Below, one piece after another: positions 23,882-37,020 of a stretch of DNA of 64,000 nt. The stretch's first letter is position 1; every line of letters begins with the position of its first letter. The stretch spans positions 17,175,802 through 17,239,801 of the forward strand of contig JAKOON010000011.1 in the NCBI GenBank assembly GCA_022577435.1. The letters run 5' to 3'. The stretch is from Embiotoca jacksoni. Lineage: Eukaryota > Chordata > Actinopteri > Embiotocidae. The translations under genes were made by a program, and so were the position numbers. Below the pieces are notes generated by a model. The model ran no database searches. It was not told the DNA's origin and worked only from the letters and a program-made list of their open reading frames with translations.

Positions 23882-25480
23882 GCTACCTGACTGTCAGGGC
23901 ATGACGTCTGTGATCGTGGGCTGACGTCTTCGGGAATCTCAGTCCAACATTTTGGACTAATAACCTGTCCATGGTGTGTTCCTGCCTCTTACCTGTTGCA
24001 TGCTGGGAGACGAATCAGTTCCTTCTGACATTGAACAGTAAAAGAGACATCCTGTGGCTACAACCTCTGAGGGCTTCATAGCATTGATGCACAGTTGAGG
24101 TTTTACTTTGCTCTACTTTGTCAGAGCACAATCATTACTTTTACTGTATTTATTCTGCTATTTCAACTCACATTTAGATACAATAAAAATAAAGATCAGT
24201 AAGTTGTGCCAGAAGTTTGATGATGCTTACTGATGACCTAGACCTGTGAAATAGTCATAAAACTAAACTATCATAACTAACTTTGATTTCATGAAGTGTT
24301 CGATTTGGATCATGTGTGGGCAACGTACACAAACCTCGAGAAAAATCATCTGTTAAAACTGAATTATCTCATGAAGCCCCCCAGGTAAAGAGAGAAAATA
24401 CTGCACAATCTAAATGCAGAAATGTTCTTTTCAGACGCCATCAATTACGTTAACCATAAGGTTAAATACAATATACTCTAACAAGCCATAAGTTCATGTC
24501 CTCTCTCATAAAACTACCATGTAAAACTGATAACAAGCCCAGAAGGTGAGTAAACTGTTGAGCGTTCAAGAAACACAACAACCATCTGCGATGCAGTTTC
24601 CTTTCCACCTCCCCCAGTTCACAGACGTCTTGCAACACAACTGTAAAACAGTTGGTTTTCTTTCTGTACATGTGAAAATGAGGGCGATCGATTGAGCTGA
24701 GTGCAGGGAGATGTTGATGGTGTGCCGCTGGGCCCTGAGCGAGTTGTTGGTAGGTCATCAGGTCACACACCCACCCACTCCTGATTTCCCATTCTGCACC
24801 ATTGACATGGGAGAGCTCAAACCACTGGTAGGCAGTGCTTTTTAAGGTGAGGTTTGGGGTTAAGACTTATCTTCATCATCTGCAACTTATCGTATATACA
24901 CATACTAAAAGCAATACGTTGCAGTGGGGTGCAGAGACAAAGCAATGCAGATGTGTGTGTGCATGTCTTTGTGGGCACCAGTTCAACCCACTTTCATATT
25001 TTGCTCCTTGCAGCTCACTGGACTCATTTCTCTGAGTTACTGCAAGACGTGTGGTGTGCGGTAATCGTGAGGTGAACAATTTACTTAAAAGCATTTCTGC
25101 AGTGGCATGAAGATTACGTGCCGCAAACTGTGATCGCATGTCTGTATGTACGGACCTTTTTCACCGCGAACATTTTGACTTGCCACAGCAGATTCAGCAT
25201 TTATGGTATTAATAAAAATAATGAGGAAGTGTCCCAGTAAGCCAGGACAGTGATGCAGTTCAGAGATGTTACAGGTAGCTGGGTGCTAAAACGTTTGCAC
25301 ATGCACAAGTAGCCATGCACAACAGTTGAAGAAGGGCTCGTTTAGTTTACTTGTGTTGGTTGCACAGGTGTTATTCTCTACTTTTTCCTGCAAAAAAAAT
25401 CAGCAAAACATTTAATTTGCCCATTGGTGGCCAAATTTATGGATAGTAATAATACACCCATCAGTACACTGAAGAGACCT
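23882..25480. other. Non-coding; no gene seen
   Basis: No convincing exons or elements; ORFs of 66-102 codons are featureless. Confidence 0.45.
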
Positions 25481-25484
25481 CGTC

Positions 25485-25765
25485 AGTGTTTTATTTTGAG
25501 GAAGTACAAAAGTGCTCAAGTGTGAGAGGGAAGGTTGGATGGATCAAACCCAGGACTTTCATCCAGGAGACCAGAGTAACAGTCTGTGTGAAGCCACATA
25601 GATTTCTTTGGTTCCCTAACCAAGGAGTTATGGTGCCTAATCCAAATCAAGTGGGTTTATTTTTCTTTACCTAACCACAAGGTTTTTCACGCTTAAACGG
25701 GACAAAACGTGACACTGACCGTATGCTGCGTATCACATGCTTTGGTGCGACAGCCGGTTAATATG
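25485..25765. repeat. Probable decayed fish interspersed repeat
   Basis: Contains GGATCAAACCCAGGACTTTC, CCAGGAGACCAGAG, GGTTCCCTAACCAAGGAG, GCCTAATCCAAATCAAGTG and ACGTGACACTGACCGT, which I recognise as recurring text in fish genomes. Family not known to me. Confidence 0.45.
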
Positions 25766-26960
25766 TAAACTGCAGAACTGCTTTCTTGCTCAAAACAGCC
25801 TTTTTTTTCTTTTGACATTTGATGGAGAATACAATTTTGTATTTATTTTCATAAAACAGCAAAAAGTCTAAAAGGCATTTCCATTCTCATTTTGGATGTT
25901 CCAAACCCTCATGCAGTTTAATAATTACACCGAATTTTCCAGTTCACCGGGTACAAAGCACAAACCCATTAGTCGTCATGTAAACATTAAACTCTGCCTC
26001 AGTGTCTGCATTTCTGTGTGTGTGTGTGTGTGTGTGTGTGCTTGTCCGTGCAGGTTGAAGGGGAGCGCAGCCTATTTTTAAATGATGAAAATTGCTTTAA
26101 GGGCACACAACAAAATTGGCTACCACCACCATCACCACAATTGTTCTTGCCATATCCAAAAAAGAGCCAATTTTGTCAATTTTGTTTGGCAGCCTCAGGA
26201 GGACCGCCGCTTCTTTGTGGACATTTATTATAAAGATGACGGGGAAGTGCTGAAGGTGCGTCAGCAGGCCGAGTTCGGGGGAGTCTCAGAAAAATATATG
26301 TAACTCAAAGGTTGTTGTTTTTTTTGTCAATGAAAGACTGATCGTGATAACTAATCCCTGATAAACAGAGGACAAACACTGCGTTTGTTTGAGCTGTTGT
26401 TGTGTGAGTCAAATCCTCCGTTCTTGTGGATGACTTTTTCTTTTTCATCACTGAGTCATCTTTTCATACAAATGGCCGATGGATTATTTATACAGTAGCT
26501 GAATGAACACAAGCAGTGTTAAAACAAAAGTGGACGCTAAATATGAATTTCGTGAAGAGTTCTCGTCCTCAACAAATTATACTAAGATGGTGGATTCTGA
26601 ATGTGAATGAGGCCATACATTTACAGACACAGTATGTGTGCACCTCTTTCTTTAGAGGTGAAGCCAACCTTCACTCTTTTCAACTCCGTTTTGCGGCCGC
26701 GCTCACCCTTCAGGTCAAATAAAGCTGACAAGTTTAAGTGGCGATAAGTAGACCTTGGAGTGGATGCTTTCGTCGTATGTGAATTAATGTTTCCCACGCT
26801 GAGAGCTTATATGGGTACAGGCTGCATCAAGGTCCAAAAGTTTGAAATAGTAAGTGCGAGCCTTGCCATAAGAGATTGCATAAAAATGAACACAGTGAAA
26901 GAGGTGGGTAGAAGGTAAGAACTGAGAAACAGAAAGACAGAAGGAGGAGGAGAGATCAGA
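25766..26960. other. Non-coding; short (TG)n
   Basis: (TG)n at 26015-26040. No gene seen. Confidence 0.45.
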
Positions 26961-26984
26961 TATAGAGAAGGGAGTAAATAAAGA

Positions 26985-27080
26985 AGAGATGGATGGATGG
27001 ATGGCTGGATGGATGGATGGATGAGGGAGGGAGAGAGGGAGAGAGGGAGAGAAACACAGAGAGAAAAAGAGAGAGGGATG
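26985..27080 (+). repeat. (GGAT)n followed by GA-rich simple repeat
   Basis: GGATGGATGGATGGCTGGAT-type units, then GAGAGG and GAGAAA units. Confidence 0.9.
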
Positions 27081-27215
27081 AGGATGAAGTGTGAGTTTGG
27101 CTCAGTGAGAGCAGCTGTATAGAGGACACTGTGGGTGGAAGTGGTAGAGTCGTGGGTGAGCTCAGAGTTTAACTGCCAACCCTCCCTGGTCTCACAAACT
27201 GTCCGTCACACATAT

Positions 27216-27220
<5 letters not shown>

Positions 27221-27280
<60 letters not shown>
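27221..27280 (+). repeat. (CA)n microsatellite
   Basis: About 60 bases of CA, with CA-rich shoulders to 27345. Confidence 0.97.
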
Positions 27281-27281
<1 letters not shown>

Positions 27282-27649
27282 TTACACGCACGCACACACA
27301 GTCATTCACATGTATACATGCTCACCAGCACATACACACACTTGCATGCAGAGTTTCGGCTTGACAACCTGGAAAACTTTCTGTGTGGATTAGTATATGC
27401 CAGACGCGAGAGGAATCCATCCCTGTAATGACTAGTGTGCGTTCTGGGTGTTACATGGTTGGAGACGGGTGCGTTATAAGTTGGGCCAATATTGGTGAAT
27501 AAGAACGGGGGAAATACCATCGCGTTTTGTTTGACGCTTTGGACGCAGTTTTAAGACGACGGGATACGTGACTCGGGTGGGAGGGCGTGTTTGAGGCGGG
27601 GGATTTGCTCAGCTTCTGCCTATTTGTGCCGATGCGTGCAGTCAATTGT

Positions 27650-27910
27650 AGGTTGCCTCTTCTTGCCGAGACTTCTACTATGATAAATAATGAGAGCAGC
27701 AGATCCTGAAATAGAGTACCCCCCTCCCTTGTCCCTGTGGTCCGCTCTTGTGAAGCTCCCGTCCAGCCGTGACTTTTCCAAGCGATCCCCTCCCTGCTGC
27801 CTCCTCCGTTATGGTTAGCATGCCGGCTAAATCTGTAGCCGTGCGTCTGTAATTAGGCTTCGCCTTTGCTGGATTGAGTGCTACACACTGGCAGCTGGCA
27901 GGCCAGGGCA
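27650..27910. other. Candidate conserved non-coding block
   Basis: Unique, GC-moderate sequence with CTGTAATTAGGCTTCGCC and GTTAGCATGCCGGC words between simple-sequence regions. Weak call by eye. Confidence 0.22.
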
Positions 27911-30340
27911 GCGCAAACACACACACACGCACAAAGCAGCGACATGCACGAACGATTGCACACAGGCACACACTTTATCTCATGTAAAAATGAGTGGATG
28001 GAGGGTATGCCGGGACAGCACCGTCTGACAGTTACAGTGCAGGGTGGAGTGCCGGGGTTAAAGAGCAAAAGGAGCCAATATGGAGCTAAAAATGCCGCTG
28101 CTCACCCAGCTCACCTCTGCCCTCATCATCCTCTGTCTCATCTTCATCATTGTTATCTCCCTAATGCATTAACTGTCGACTCTTTTGCTTTTATTCTTTT
28201 TGCCAGCGTGTCTTTCAACCTTTCATTTCTCCTCTTACGTTATCGCAGCCCTTTCCTCTTCCCCTCAACCCTTCCTCCCTCTTAGTATCCTACTCTACCT
28301 CGATCCACCTGCCTGCCGTCGTTCTCGCTCCCCAAAATTTCTTTCTATCGTTCCCACTTCTCCTCTCTCACCTCTTCCCCTGCTCAACCCATCCCATCCC
28401 AGAGCTGTTGAGTGTAGAGTGGGCAGGTTGACCTGGCAACACTAAAAACCACAGCAGTTATGAGAGCTTTTTACTTCCAGCTATATATATTATCAAAAAA
28501 AAAAAAAAAGGAACGTGTGTTGTTACCTCAGCCCTGTTACCACCCAGTGAGGGGGCTCCAGCACAAGGCAGCATGCACATGCAAAAGCACATGTTCATGC
28601 ACAGAAGCACAAACACCTGCAGGTATGCAGTGTGAAGTGTTAAGTAGGAAAAAGCTACAAGTTATTTGAGGTATAAGAGCGGGAATATTTCTTGATCGGG
28701 GTCAGTGATTTGCTGGCAGCGCTCGGATGTAACACAGTACATTTACTCAAGTACTGAACTTCATGTTGTTCTTTTACCTCACCACATTTCAGAGAAATAT
28801 CCCTTTTACTTTGCATTCATTTATTTGAACAATTATTTGACAAAGTTATCAGTGACTTTACAGATTAGGATTTTGCGTATGATCATATGATAAGATTGTA
28901 GAATATGATGCAGATTAAATCGTATATAAAGTAGTTAGTTAGCATCAATCACAATAGTAGTTCTAAATAAACATTAAAGCCTCAGTGCTGTATACAAATA
29001 TATAGTTTTATGTGTGACACTCAAGAGGCTGATTTTTCTGCATTGAGTACTTTTGTTTTTAATACTTTAAGCAACTTCAGGTTTCGCAAGAGTGGCATTA
29101 ATCTTCTTGTTTAACTCTAAGCGAGACACAAACTAACTTTCCTTCTCAGCATATCGAATAACAGTAAAAATAAAAGCACTCCCGTAAGATTGGCCAATAA
29201 AAGTCGAGTATCTTCCTCAATCAAACTTCCATGAAGATGTTTAAATACAACATTTCCTGTCCTTTCAGCAGTGTGTGTTTTTCCCTCTTGCTCGCGCGGC
29301 TTGACACCCATAACTTGTGCTTTTGTGGCCTGTAACTGCCTGCTTGTTTCTGACAAGGGCCTCTGATTCCCTGTTGAGATGAAAGGCATCAAGGCCAGTC
29401 ATTTGTGTCAGCGTGTGGTTTCATCGACTCTGCCAGGACACTCTCGAGCTTCGCCGGTCGCTGTAGTCACATGCCCCACCATAGGCTTTGCTATTTTGGC
29501 TGTTCTGAACTGCAAAACCCACAATCCTCCACTGACCAGCGCCCTCTCCTCTCCGCTGGCCATAATGATTATGTGGATATTGATAGACGAGGGGGATTAT
29601 TATCGTTCACTGAATATACTTTTATATTGTGTGACTGACTCAATGTGGAAAACAGTAAACAAGTTATCATTAGGGAGCGCTGTATCTGTCTTTCACTTCC
29701 TGTCTTGGTTTCTCTGTTTTTGCTTCATTCCTTTGTGACCTAAAGTTGGTCTAACATATACATTTAGAGTATTTTAGCTGAAGAAAAGAATGTGTGGCTA
29801 TATTGGAACAACCAATCATAACTACCAAAAATGTTTGGAAAAATTTCAATATTCCAGACAATATGAGAGACAGCTTTGTGAAATGCAGAAAATTCATAAA
29901 TAGCCTTTATAATGTCTAGTTAAAAAAATTATTGATAAAATCATCTGCCCAAATTGGCTGCTCTGAGGACTGGAGGTCATCACCATGCGCCTTCGTTTGG
30001 AGAGCAAAACATTCACATTTTTAGTATAAATAAAACATTTTTAATGTGGCCATTCTTGGCTTGGGTTTGGGGGCAGCGGTTTAATTAGACAGCCATGAGT
30101 TGGAATCTGACCTATAATGAACCAGCATGCTGCAATAATATGAAAAGTATTCAACAATATGTTTTAATTTCATTACACTTCAACATTGCTGCACGCTTTT
30201 GAGAGTTGGAAAAAAAAAAGAGAACTTAATGTGATTCTTTATGTGATATCTGATATTTTAAGATGCTGTTTACGGCATTTAATTTGAGAAGAAAAGACAA
30301 AACAATCCTAAAGAGGTTGTTTCATTTCGTTGTCACTTCT
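27911..30340. other. Non-coding; no gene seen
   Basis: CT-rich at 28240-28400, poly-A at 28495-28509. A 119-codon frame at 29379 lacks recognisable features. Confidence 0.45.
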
Positions 30341-30349
30341 CTTTTTTTT

Positions 30350-30720
30350 AACAAAACAATTGCTAATTAGCAAATGTTAGCATGCTAAAATGCAAAACTA
30401 AGATGGTAACCTTCATAAGTAACACTACCAGCAAAACATCGTGACTGGGAGCACATTAGTGTTTAGCTCAAAGCCCCGCTTTGCTTAAACCTGTAATAAC
30501 TGGATTCCAGAGCCACTTTATTATTCAATTTAGGGAGATGTTTCTGGTCACCTGGCAAATGTTCAACATTCACTCTGTTTAAACTCCATTTTTTTGGTCC
30601 TCTTTGTTACTGCTGAAGTAAATATCTGCCTCTTTAGCTGCTAAATGCTCCACATGTTCACCAGCTAGCCTCTAATAGTGTCTGTCTGCTCTCCGGTCAG
30701 GTCAACCACGACTGCCGCTG
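30350..30720 (+). repeat. Fragment of common fish interspersed repeat
   Basis: Contains GTTAGCATGCTAAAATGCAA, ACTAAGATGGTAAC, TTTAGCTCAAAGCCCCGC and, further on, TTTAGCTGCTAAATGCTCCA and CACCAGCTAG. These blocks recur in the copies at 32.4, 38.6 and 39.6 kb. No coding capacity. Confidence 0.6.
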
Positions 30721-32335
30721 AGCAATACTCTTCCATACACTCGCCACTTTTGATTTTACATACACTTCCACTTTTTCATAAATGCATATCATGGCAGATT
30801 TCATTCTCATCTTTATTCAGTGTTTAATATGAATAGTGCTCTTACGGCTGAACTGACTTCTTTTTTTTTTTTTTTTAACTGTTCCACACATTTGATTGTA
30901 CCGTTGACCTTGTGTTAACCTACATTTGACTAAAAAAAACTGAACTGAGGTTAAAAACGTTGCGAGGTTTGTGAGACTCCTAAATACTCACTAACCTGAT
31001 CATTTTATGAGACAAAAGGAAGAGAGCAGAGTTGTGACTCAACTTTCTCTCTCATTGTCATTCTCAGGAGTTGTTCAGGAGATTCGACACCAGGGGAGCG
31101 AATCTGCTGAGAGCCACAGATGGATGCTGTTTCTGTTTAAGGGCCCTGCTGAGAAAACCACAACAGACTGATGGCAGGTAGACCTGCTGATAACAGACAC
31201 CCTAACCTTTAAAGCTGCCTCTGTGTGTGGAGAGGAATGAATCCTATACCACATCCTGTCAACCCCACATCATCATGTTCTTAAACGAGAGAGCTACAAA
31301 CATCAGCATGCAATAAGCAGGGCAAAAATATGGGCCAGCTGAAGGACCAAAACCTGGAAAAGACATTTTGACATTTTTTTTTATTTTATTTTTTAAATCA
31401 TTGAAAGTAAAGCTCTCAAACGTGGACTCTTGATCGCATTTTCTGCTGTCGCCTTTGTTAGCAAAATAGTCACAGTGCCTGTCCCTCAGCGATGCCGTTA
31501 TTGCCCAACCGAAGCTCTCCCACCTCCTCTCTCAGTGGGTCAGCTGGGCCCAGGGTGTGTGGGATGTTGCTGTATGTTGAGGGAGAGGGAATCTGTGTGA
31601 AAACTGTGTAGGAGGGGCTAAGAAAAACATTTCGGCCTGGCAGCAGCGTTGTAGGGAGTGGAGGATGAGGAGGAGATCAGGGGGAGCGAGGGGAGGAAGC
31701 GCTGTGAGGGGGTGGGGGAGGGGGTGTTGGGGTGGAGGTGGAGGTGGATGGGTATGGGTATGACAGAGGGGAAGGTGGGAGTTTGTGTTTGCGTGCGCAT
31801 GTGTGTGTAAGGGGTGGGGGTGGCTGCTGAGGTAATATCTCCGGGAGTGCAGTTAGATCATATTCCTACTCCCCGTCCTCTCATGCTGTGGGTGGGGCTT
31901 TGTGGTGGGGCCGGCTGGAAGAGAGGGAGGGGATGGAGAGACGGAGAAAGAGGGGGAGGGAGAGGTAGGAAGGGATACGGTCAAAGACGGGTGGAGGCGG
32001 GAGGCGGGATGGATGGAGGAGGTGGGGGGAGGGGGGGTGAGAGATGGGCAGTGCCGACAGTTCTCACAAAAGCAGCAGCAGCGTTACACCCCTACAGCTG
32101 CAAGACTGGTTCACATGAGCTCTTCTTCCTCTCGTCTCCTTTGTCGTTCACGTTTGATCATTTAAACAAGCAGAAAAAGAAATCTAAAAATACCAAAATT
32201 GAAAATATTAAGCTGGCAGAAAGGAACTTTGGCAAAAATCTGCTGATGGTACTTTGAGGCATTCAGGGACTTTTTGCAGGTGATTAAACACATTTGATAA
32301 ATTTTTTTTATGTATTTTTAGCCACACCGTGCTAG
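30721..32335. other. Non-coding; GGA/GGT-rich block
   Basis: 31650-32045 is G-rich on the plus strand (GGGAGGGGGTG, GGAGGTGGAGG units). Frames across it are Gly/Arg/Glu low complexity and not genes. Confidence 0.5.
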
Positions 32336-32359
32336 CGGCCCGGTTTCATGTTTGTTAGG

Positions 32360-32800
32360 CAGTCCACCAGTTTGGTCCACATGGAAATATCTCAACAACT
32401 TTTGGATGGATTGCCGTGATATTTGACATTCATGGTTCCCAGATGAAACATCCAAATGACTGTTGAGATCCCCTGACTTTCCATGTAGCCACCGTGAGGC
32501 TGATATCGCTGGTTTGGTTAAAGTGTTACAAAAGCTATTGTTTGGATTACCATGCAGTTTGGTGCAGATGTTCATGCCTCGCTCAGGATGAATTTCAATT
32601 ACTTTGGTGATTCCTTTTCATTTTTCATCTGACACCATTGTGAGGTCCAAATTTAAGTTCATCAATAAAGTTCATCATCATATTCCCATCAGCCTCACAC
32701 ATAAACGAATGGAGGAAGAGTAACACAAACAACTAACTGCTAAATGCATGTTAACATGTTGCTATAGCACCACTCAGCTGTAGACTGTTTGTTTGACCCG
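32360..32800 (+). repeat. Common fish interspersed repeat, longest copy
   Basis: Starts ATATCTCAACAACTTTTGGA and TGGATTGCCGTGATATTTGA, includes two related sub-blocks (GATTGCC...CATTCATGG and GATTACCATGCAGTTTGGTG), and ends with GCTGTAGACTG. Such text is frequent in fish genomes. Exact family unknown; no ORF. Confidence 0.65.
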
Positions 32801-34790
32801 TGTCCAGCTACTTTAAATAAAGACATTCCTAAACTGAGATGAGGATGAATCCAAATTTTTCTGTAACTAAACACCTTCCTTACTGAAATAAACCTGCAGG
32901 GAACATTGACCTGTTTTGTGGTGAGATGCAGTACGTCTGTATGTCTGATATGTGTAATTACTGTGTGCACGGCTGCCAGAGTACTCTCAGGTTTGTTTGT
33001 TTTTTAGGACAGATGATAATCTGTACCAAAGATATAGCGAAGGCCAACCCCTTTCAGTCGCTGGGCTGCAAGATGACGAAGAAGAATTTCTGAAGGACCA
33101 ATGTGATGGACTCGTTTTTGTCTGGCTGTTATTTCTTCCTGATACTTCTCATACAGGATGCAAACATGGTTTTGCAGACGACCTGTGCGGGTAGTAAAGC
33201 ACTCTGTAATTTCCATGATGTCCACGGCCACTGGGAGGTTGACAGCAAACAGCAGATACATTCAGGAACAGGTTCCAGATGAAATTTGCTCAAACACATA
33301 GTGAGCACCCTGAGTGAGAGCATCCCCCTCAATTGTAGCTAATCTCCCTCGAGGTCAGGGAATGTGAATACTTGAAATTCAAAGGTTTGAGACGTGCTAT
33401 TGAGCGGAGAACACATTGCCAAAGAAAGCACAGCTAAGTTTTAAGGAGGCACGCAGCATGTGGAGGATTTATTCATTAACACTTATTCTCTATTTATGAT
33501 TTTTTTTTTTTTTTTTATCTTTTAATACAAAGATGAAGAAAATATTCGGCAACTTTCCGTTGGCTCAAATAAATCAGGTCATAATAAGCTCTGTTAAGAC
33601 TGTTTGAGCTCTTGAGTCTCATCTCTCATCTTCGCCGTTCCCAGTCTGTGTCTTCACCTCTTTCTTTCAGGTAATCTTGGCCTCGTCCCCATTTCTGGTT
33701 TGGTAAAGCATGTTAAACTGGTTTCACGATGGTAATAGTGGCCTTTTTATAACTGCATTCATGGGAAGGTTGTCTTCTTTTGGCTGATGAATAGTTGTGT
33801 GTTGGCCCCCACACCAACCTATATGCCTCAGCTAATTCCTTCTTGTCACGAACACTAACACACCTTTAGGTGTGTCTGTTTATTGTGTGTTTACATTCAT
33901 AAGTGAGCATTTGATTGTTGGGACTAAGCACATGACAAGGGCTGTCAACCGAGGGTATCTGAATGATTGAAAAGACCACGCACGACACACGTTATTGATC
34001 AATTAAAGAATTATTTTCTGTCATTTTCTGACTATTTTCTATTTTAGTTTTGTATGAGCAAGCACGTTGAGAAGTGCAGTACAGGAACTTTGATGTTTAT
34101 TCATAATGTATTTTATATTGTTCAGTGGAAACTCTGTTCGGGAAGGTAATCGCACTCCTCATGACTCCATTTGAGCTACAGTGAGAAATCTAGGTGAGGT
34201 AAAACATCCAAAGCCGCACTTTTTAAAACTTGACTTCTGTTAGAGTATTGCTTTCAAACAGCATCAGCAGCTCATGCTAACAGAGCTCAGTTAAGACTAG
34301 CTCGTGTTGTAAACACTGGTCTGAGGTCAGTACATGGGAGCAACAGTGAAGTCATGAGCTTACACTCGTCTCATACCCACAAGTTTAAGACTATATGCAA
34401 ATCTCACAGAACAAAAATTCAGCTGCTCTTCTTTTATCCTCCCAATGTAAATATTCAAGAGACGCTGATGGGTTAGACTTGAACACAATTTGTGATCATC
34501 CATGAAGCATATACACCGGCTATTTCTGACTTTAATAACACACATCGTGAGGAGCAGAGCAGTCGGTCCATCAAAATTAAAAACATCTTGCACAATGTTA
34601 TAAACACTACCTTGCATTTGTCAGACCTTTAGAAGATTAATCCGCTGATTTAGTATCGAACTGACTCAACATTGTCAGTGTCACAATGGACAGTTTCAGC
34701 TCTTAGCGTTCCCCGCCCCCAGCGAAGCTTCTGCTGCTCTATCTTAAATGGCATCGATCCACTGGGAATCAAATTTGACAAATCATTCAT
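32801..34790. other. Non-coding; one protein-like minus-strand frame
   Basis: An 85-codon minus-strand frame (33004-33261) has globular-looking composition but no recognised family. Otherwise nothing seen. Confidence 0.35.
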
Positions 34791-36840
34791 CATTTGAAGG
34801 CACAAGGCCTCACGATTCAAACAGTGGAAACCATTTTAAGACACCAGCACCACAGCAGTTTTTTCTATTACAAAGAAAAATGGAAGTTTCTTACCTTCTC
34901 TGTCATCTTTAGGGCCGCATCCTTGTTGAGCCACGTTACGCACGATTTCCACCTAAAAGTCCAACAAACGCAAATAAAAGGGAAAAAAATTAATGCTACA
35001 GAAAACACAGGTTTTTATTGCATGCATTCTTCTTCCTTGTCAAAACCTGACGAGTACATTACCCACAATGCAACTGGACCGCTGACAGATCAGTTGGAGA
35101 TTCAGGTGTTATGTTAATAGCCTCGAGTCTCTGGCCTCCAGCAGAGTCAAGGCGACTCAGACTATCGAGGTCTGGCTTTCTAATATAAAACACCAGATTT
35201 GTCTTTTTTTGTTTTTATTTTAAAACTTCAGACACAACACACGCCGACTCAAGTGACATCACTTGAGCCAGTTTCTGAGCGATACCTCCCTGTGAAGCTC
35301 CCTTTCAACCAGCACCTTTCAATCGCTGGCTTTCGAAGGATTATTTATTTTAATTTCTTAACGGGTTCTTGGTACTGCAGCTACCACACCAACCTCTGAT
35401 TAGGCTGTTAACAGGATTATAGGAACTTTTTAAAAACCTGACTGACAGAATTAAACCTGATATTAAGTCAATATAAGTATAGACTGATTGAAAGTGACGC
35501 CAAACAATATTTCTATTTTTAGGGCAAAGAATGACAAGTAGGCTACTTACAGTGGGGCTTACTGTTACGTAGGCCCAACCATAACCCAGAGAGGGACTAA
35601 ACAATGATAGGAACCCAGAGCGGAGGTGGGGGAGGACAAAGAGGTGGTAGATGTTTGTATTTCAGGCGTCAGGTCATATATGTTTGCACCTTTGGAAGCG
35701 GAGAGTCCTGCCGAAAATGTTGGTGATGTTGTTGCAAACCGACGCCTCCTCCACACACCTACACACCTCTAACCCGTGTTCCTGCCTCTAGTTTGCTTGA
35801 TGGACCAATTTTTTTGTTTCTTTACAGCAAGAGGATGCTGAATGTTTGTCATGTAACAGACAGAAGAACGAAGGACAACGAACACATACTAGAGGAGAGA
35901 CCTTTGTCATCGCATGGGGAAATCATTTTTTGGGTTTAAATTGGTCATTTTTTTTTGTTGTTCTTGTGGTAATCAGTATGTCTCAGCTGATTTGATGGTT
36001 TTTAGTTGGTGTTACACGTTTTAATATTTTCCAAAGTAATTCAGAGTCTTTATCAATAAAACAACACAATTTCAGCCTCAGTGACATATTCAGGACTGCA
36101 TTCATACTGTTAGGACTTCCAGCTGATCTCTGCACAGCTCTGCTGAATTTTCTTAAAAAGACTGTGTCTGATTTAAACTTTTAACTTATTATTTAAATTC
36201 AAGAGAAGGAGATAACTTTATTCAAAGAACTAGAGAAAGACATTTACACAATTCATCTATCTTCTTCTGTTTAACACATTAAGAGTATAACATGTTTCTT
36301 TGTCATTGTTCTGCCCTTTAGATGATAATGACTCTAACTTAGCACTGCACTTAATCATCGCCACAGATTGTGCATATAACTTAATTTACGTTTCTTTTAA
36401 TAGCGTGGGGAGAAAGGAGCCTACAGTATAAAGTAAATAAATTAAAAAACAAAACTCACAACACAGCAAATGCTTTTCATGAAACAGATTCCATCACCCA
36501 GAACATGGCCTGTAAGCAGAAACAGGTCTATCTGACAGATTTGGTGGATGGGATGGTGACACCCACTCCACAGGTGGCAGCATGAAAGCAACAGCAGCCT
36601 GTGGGTGTAACTTCGAGTTGTTGTTTTGTGCACTGTAAGCCTTTGTCTTTGTTGTGTTCAAAAGGGGAAGTCTTGTACCCCCAACGTCATGTCCATAAAA
36701 CACAGCAGGTTAGCAGAATCACATAGACATAATTAAAAGTCCTGATTTGAATCCGTGTTGGAGCTTTGGAGGTGATACTTATACATGCCATAGACAAGAC
36801 TTATTTATAGAAAAACAGAATTTGTAGAAGATTATTCACT
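34791..36840. other. Non-coding; no gene seen
   Basis: No exons, RNA genes or clear elements recognised; mostly AT-rich. Confidence 0.45.
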
Positions 36841-36849
36841 TTTTATTTG

Positions 36850-37020
36850 GCGAGAAAATCTAAATTCTCAGAAGTCTTCTATTGCTCTGCTGCGCTGCCC
36901 TTGATGTGTCTCCTCCTGCTTAAGTTTCGCAGAAGCCCCAGTAATTAACAGGGCGCTAAACCTTGCCAACGGATTTATGCTAATGAATGTGAAACCACCC
37001 CTCGTAGCAGCTAAGAGAAG
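36850..37020. other. Candidate conserved non-coding block
   Basis: Unique sequence with CCAGTAATTAACAGG, TTATGCTAATGAATG and GGGCGC words, POU/homeodomain-like. Weak call by eye. Confidence 0.22.

Noticed and set aside
25530..25600. tRNA-like B-box words near GGATCAAACCCAGGAC
   Set aside because: No A box at the right distance and no cloverleaf; part of a probable interspersed repeat.
29530..29548. CTCF-like GAGAGGGCGCTGG on the minus strand
   Set aside because: Only the 3' half of the motif matches; the 5' half disagrees at most positions.
31814..32257. 147-codon Gly/Arg-rich plus-strand frame
   Set aside because: Low-complexity translation of a G-rich simple-sequence block.
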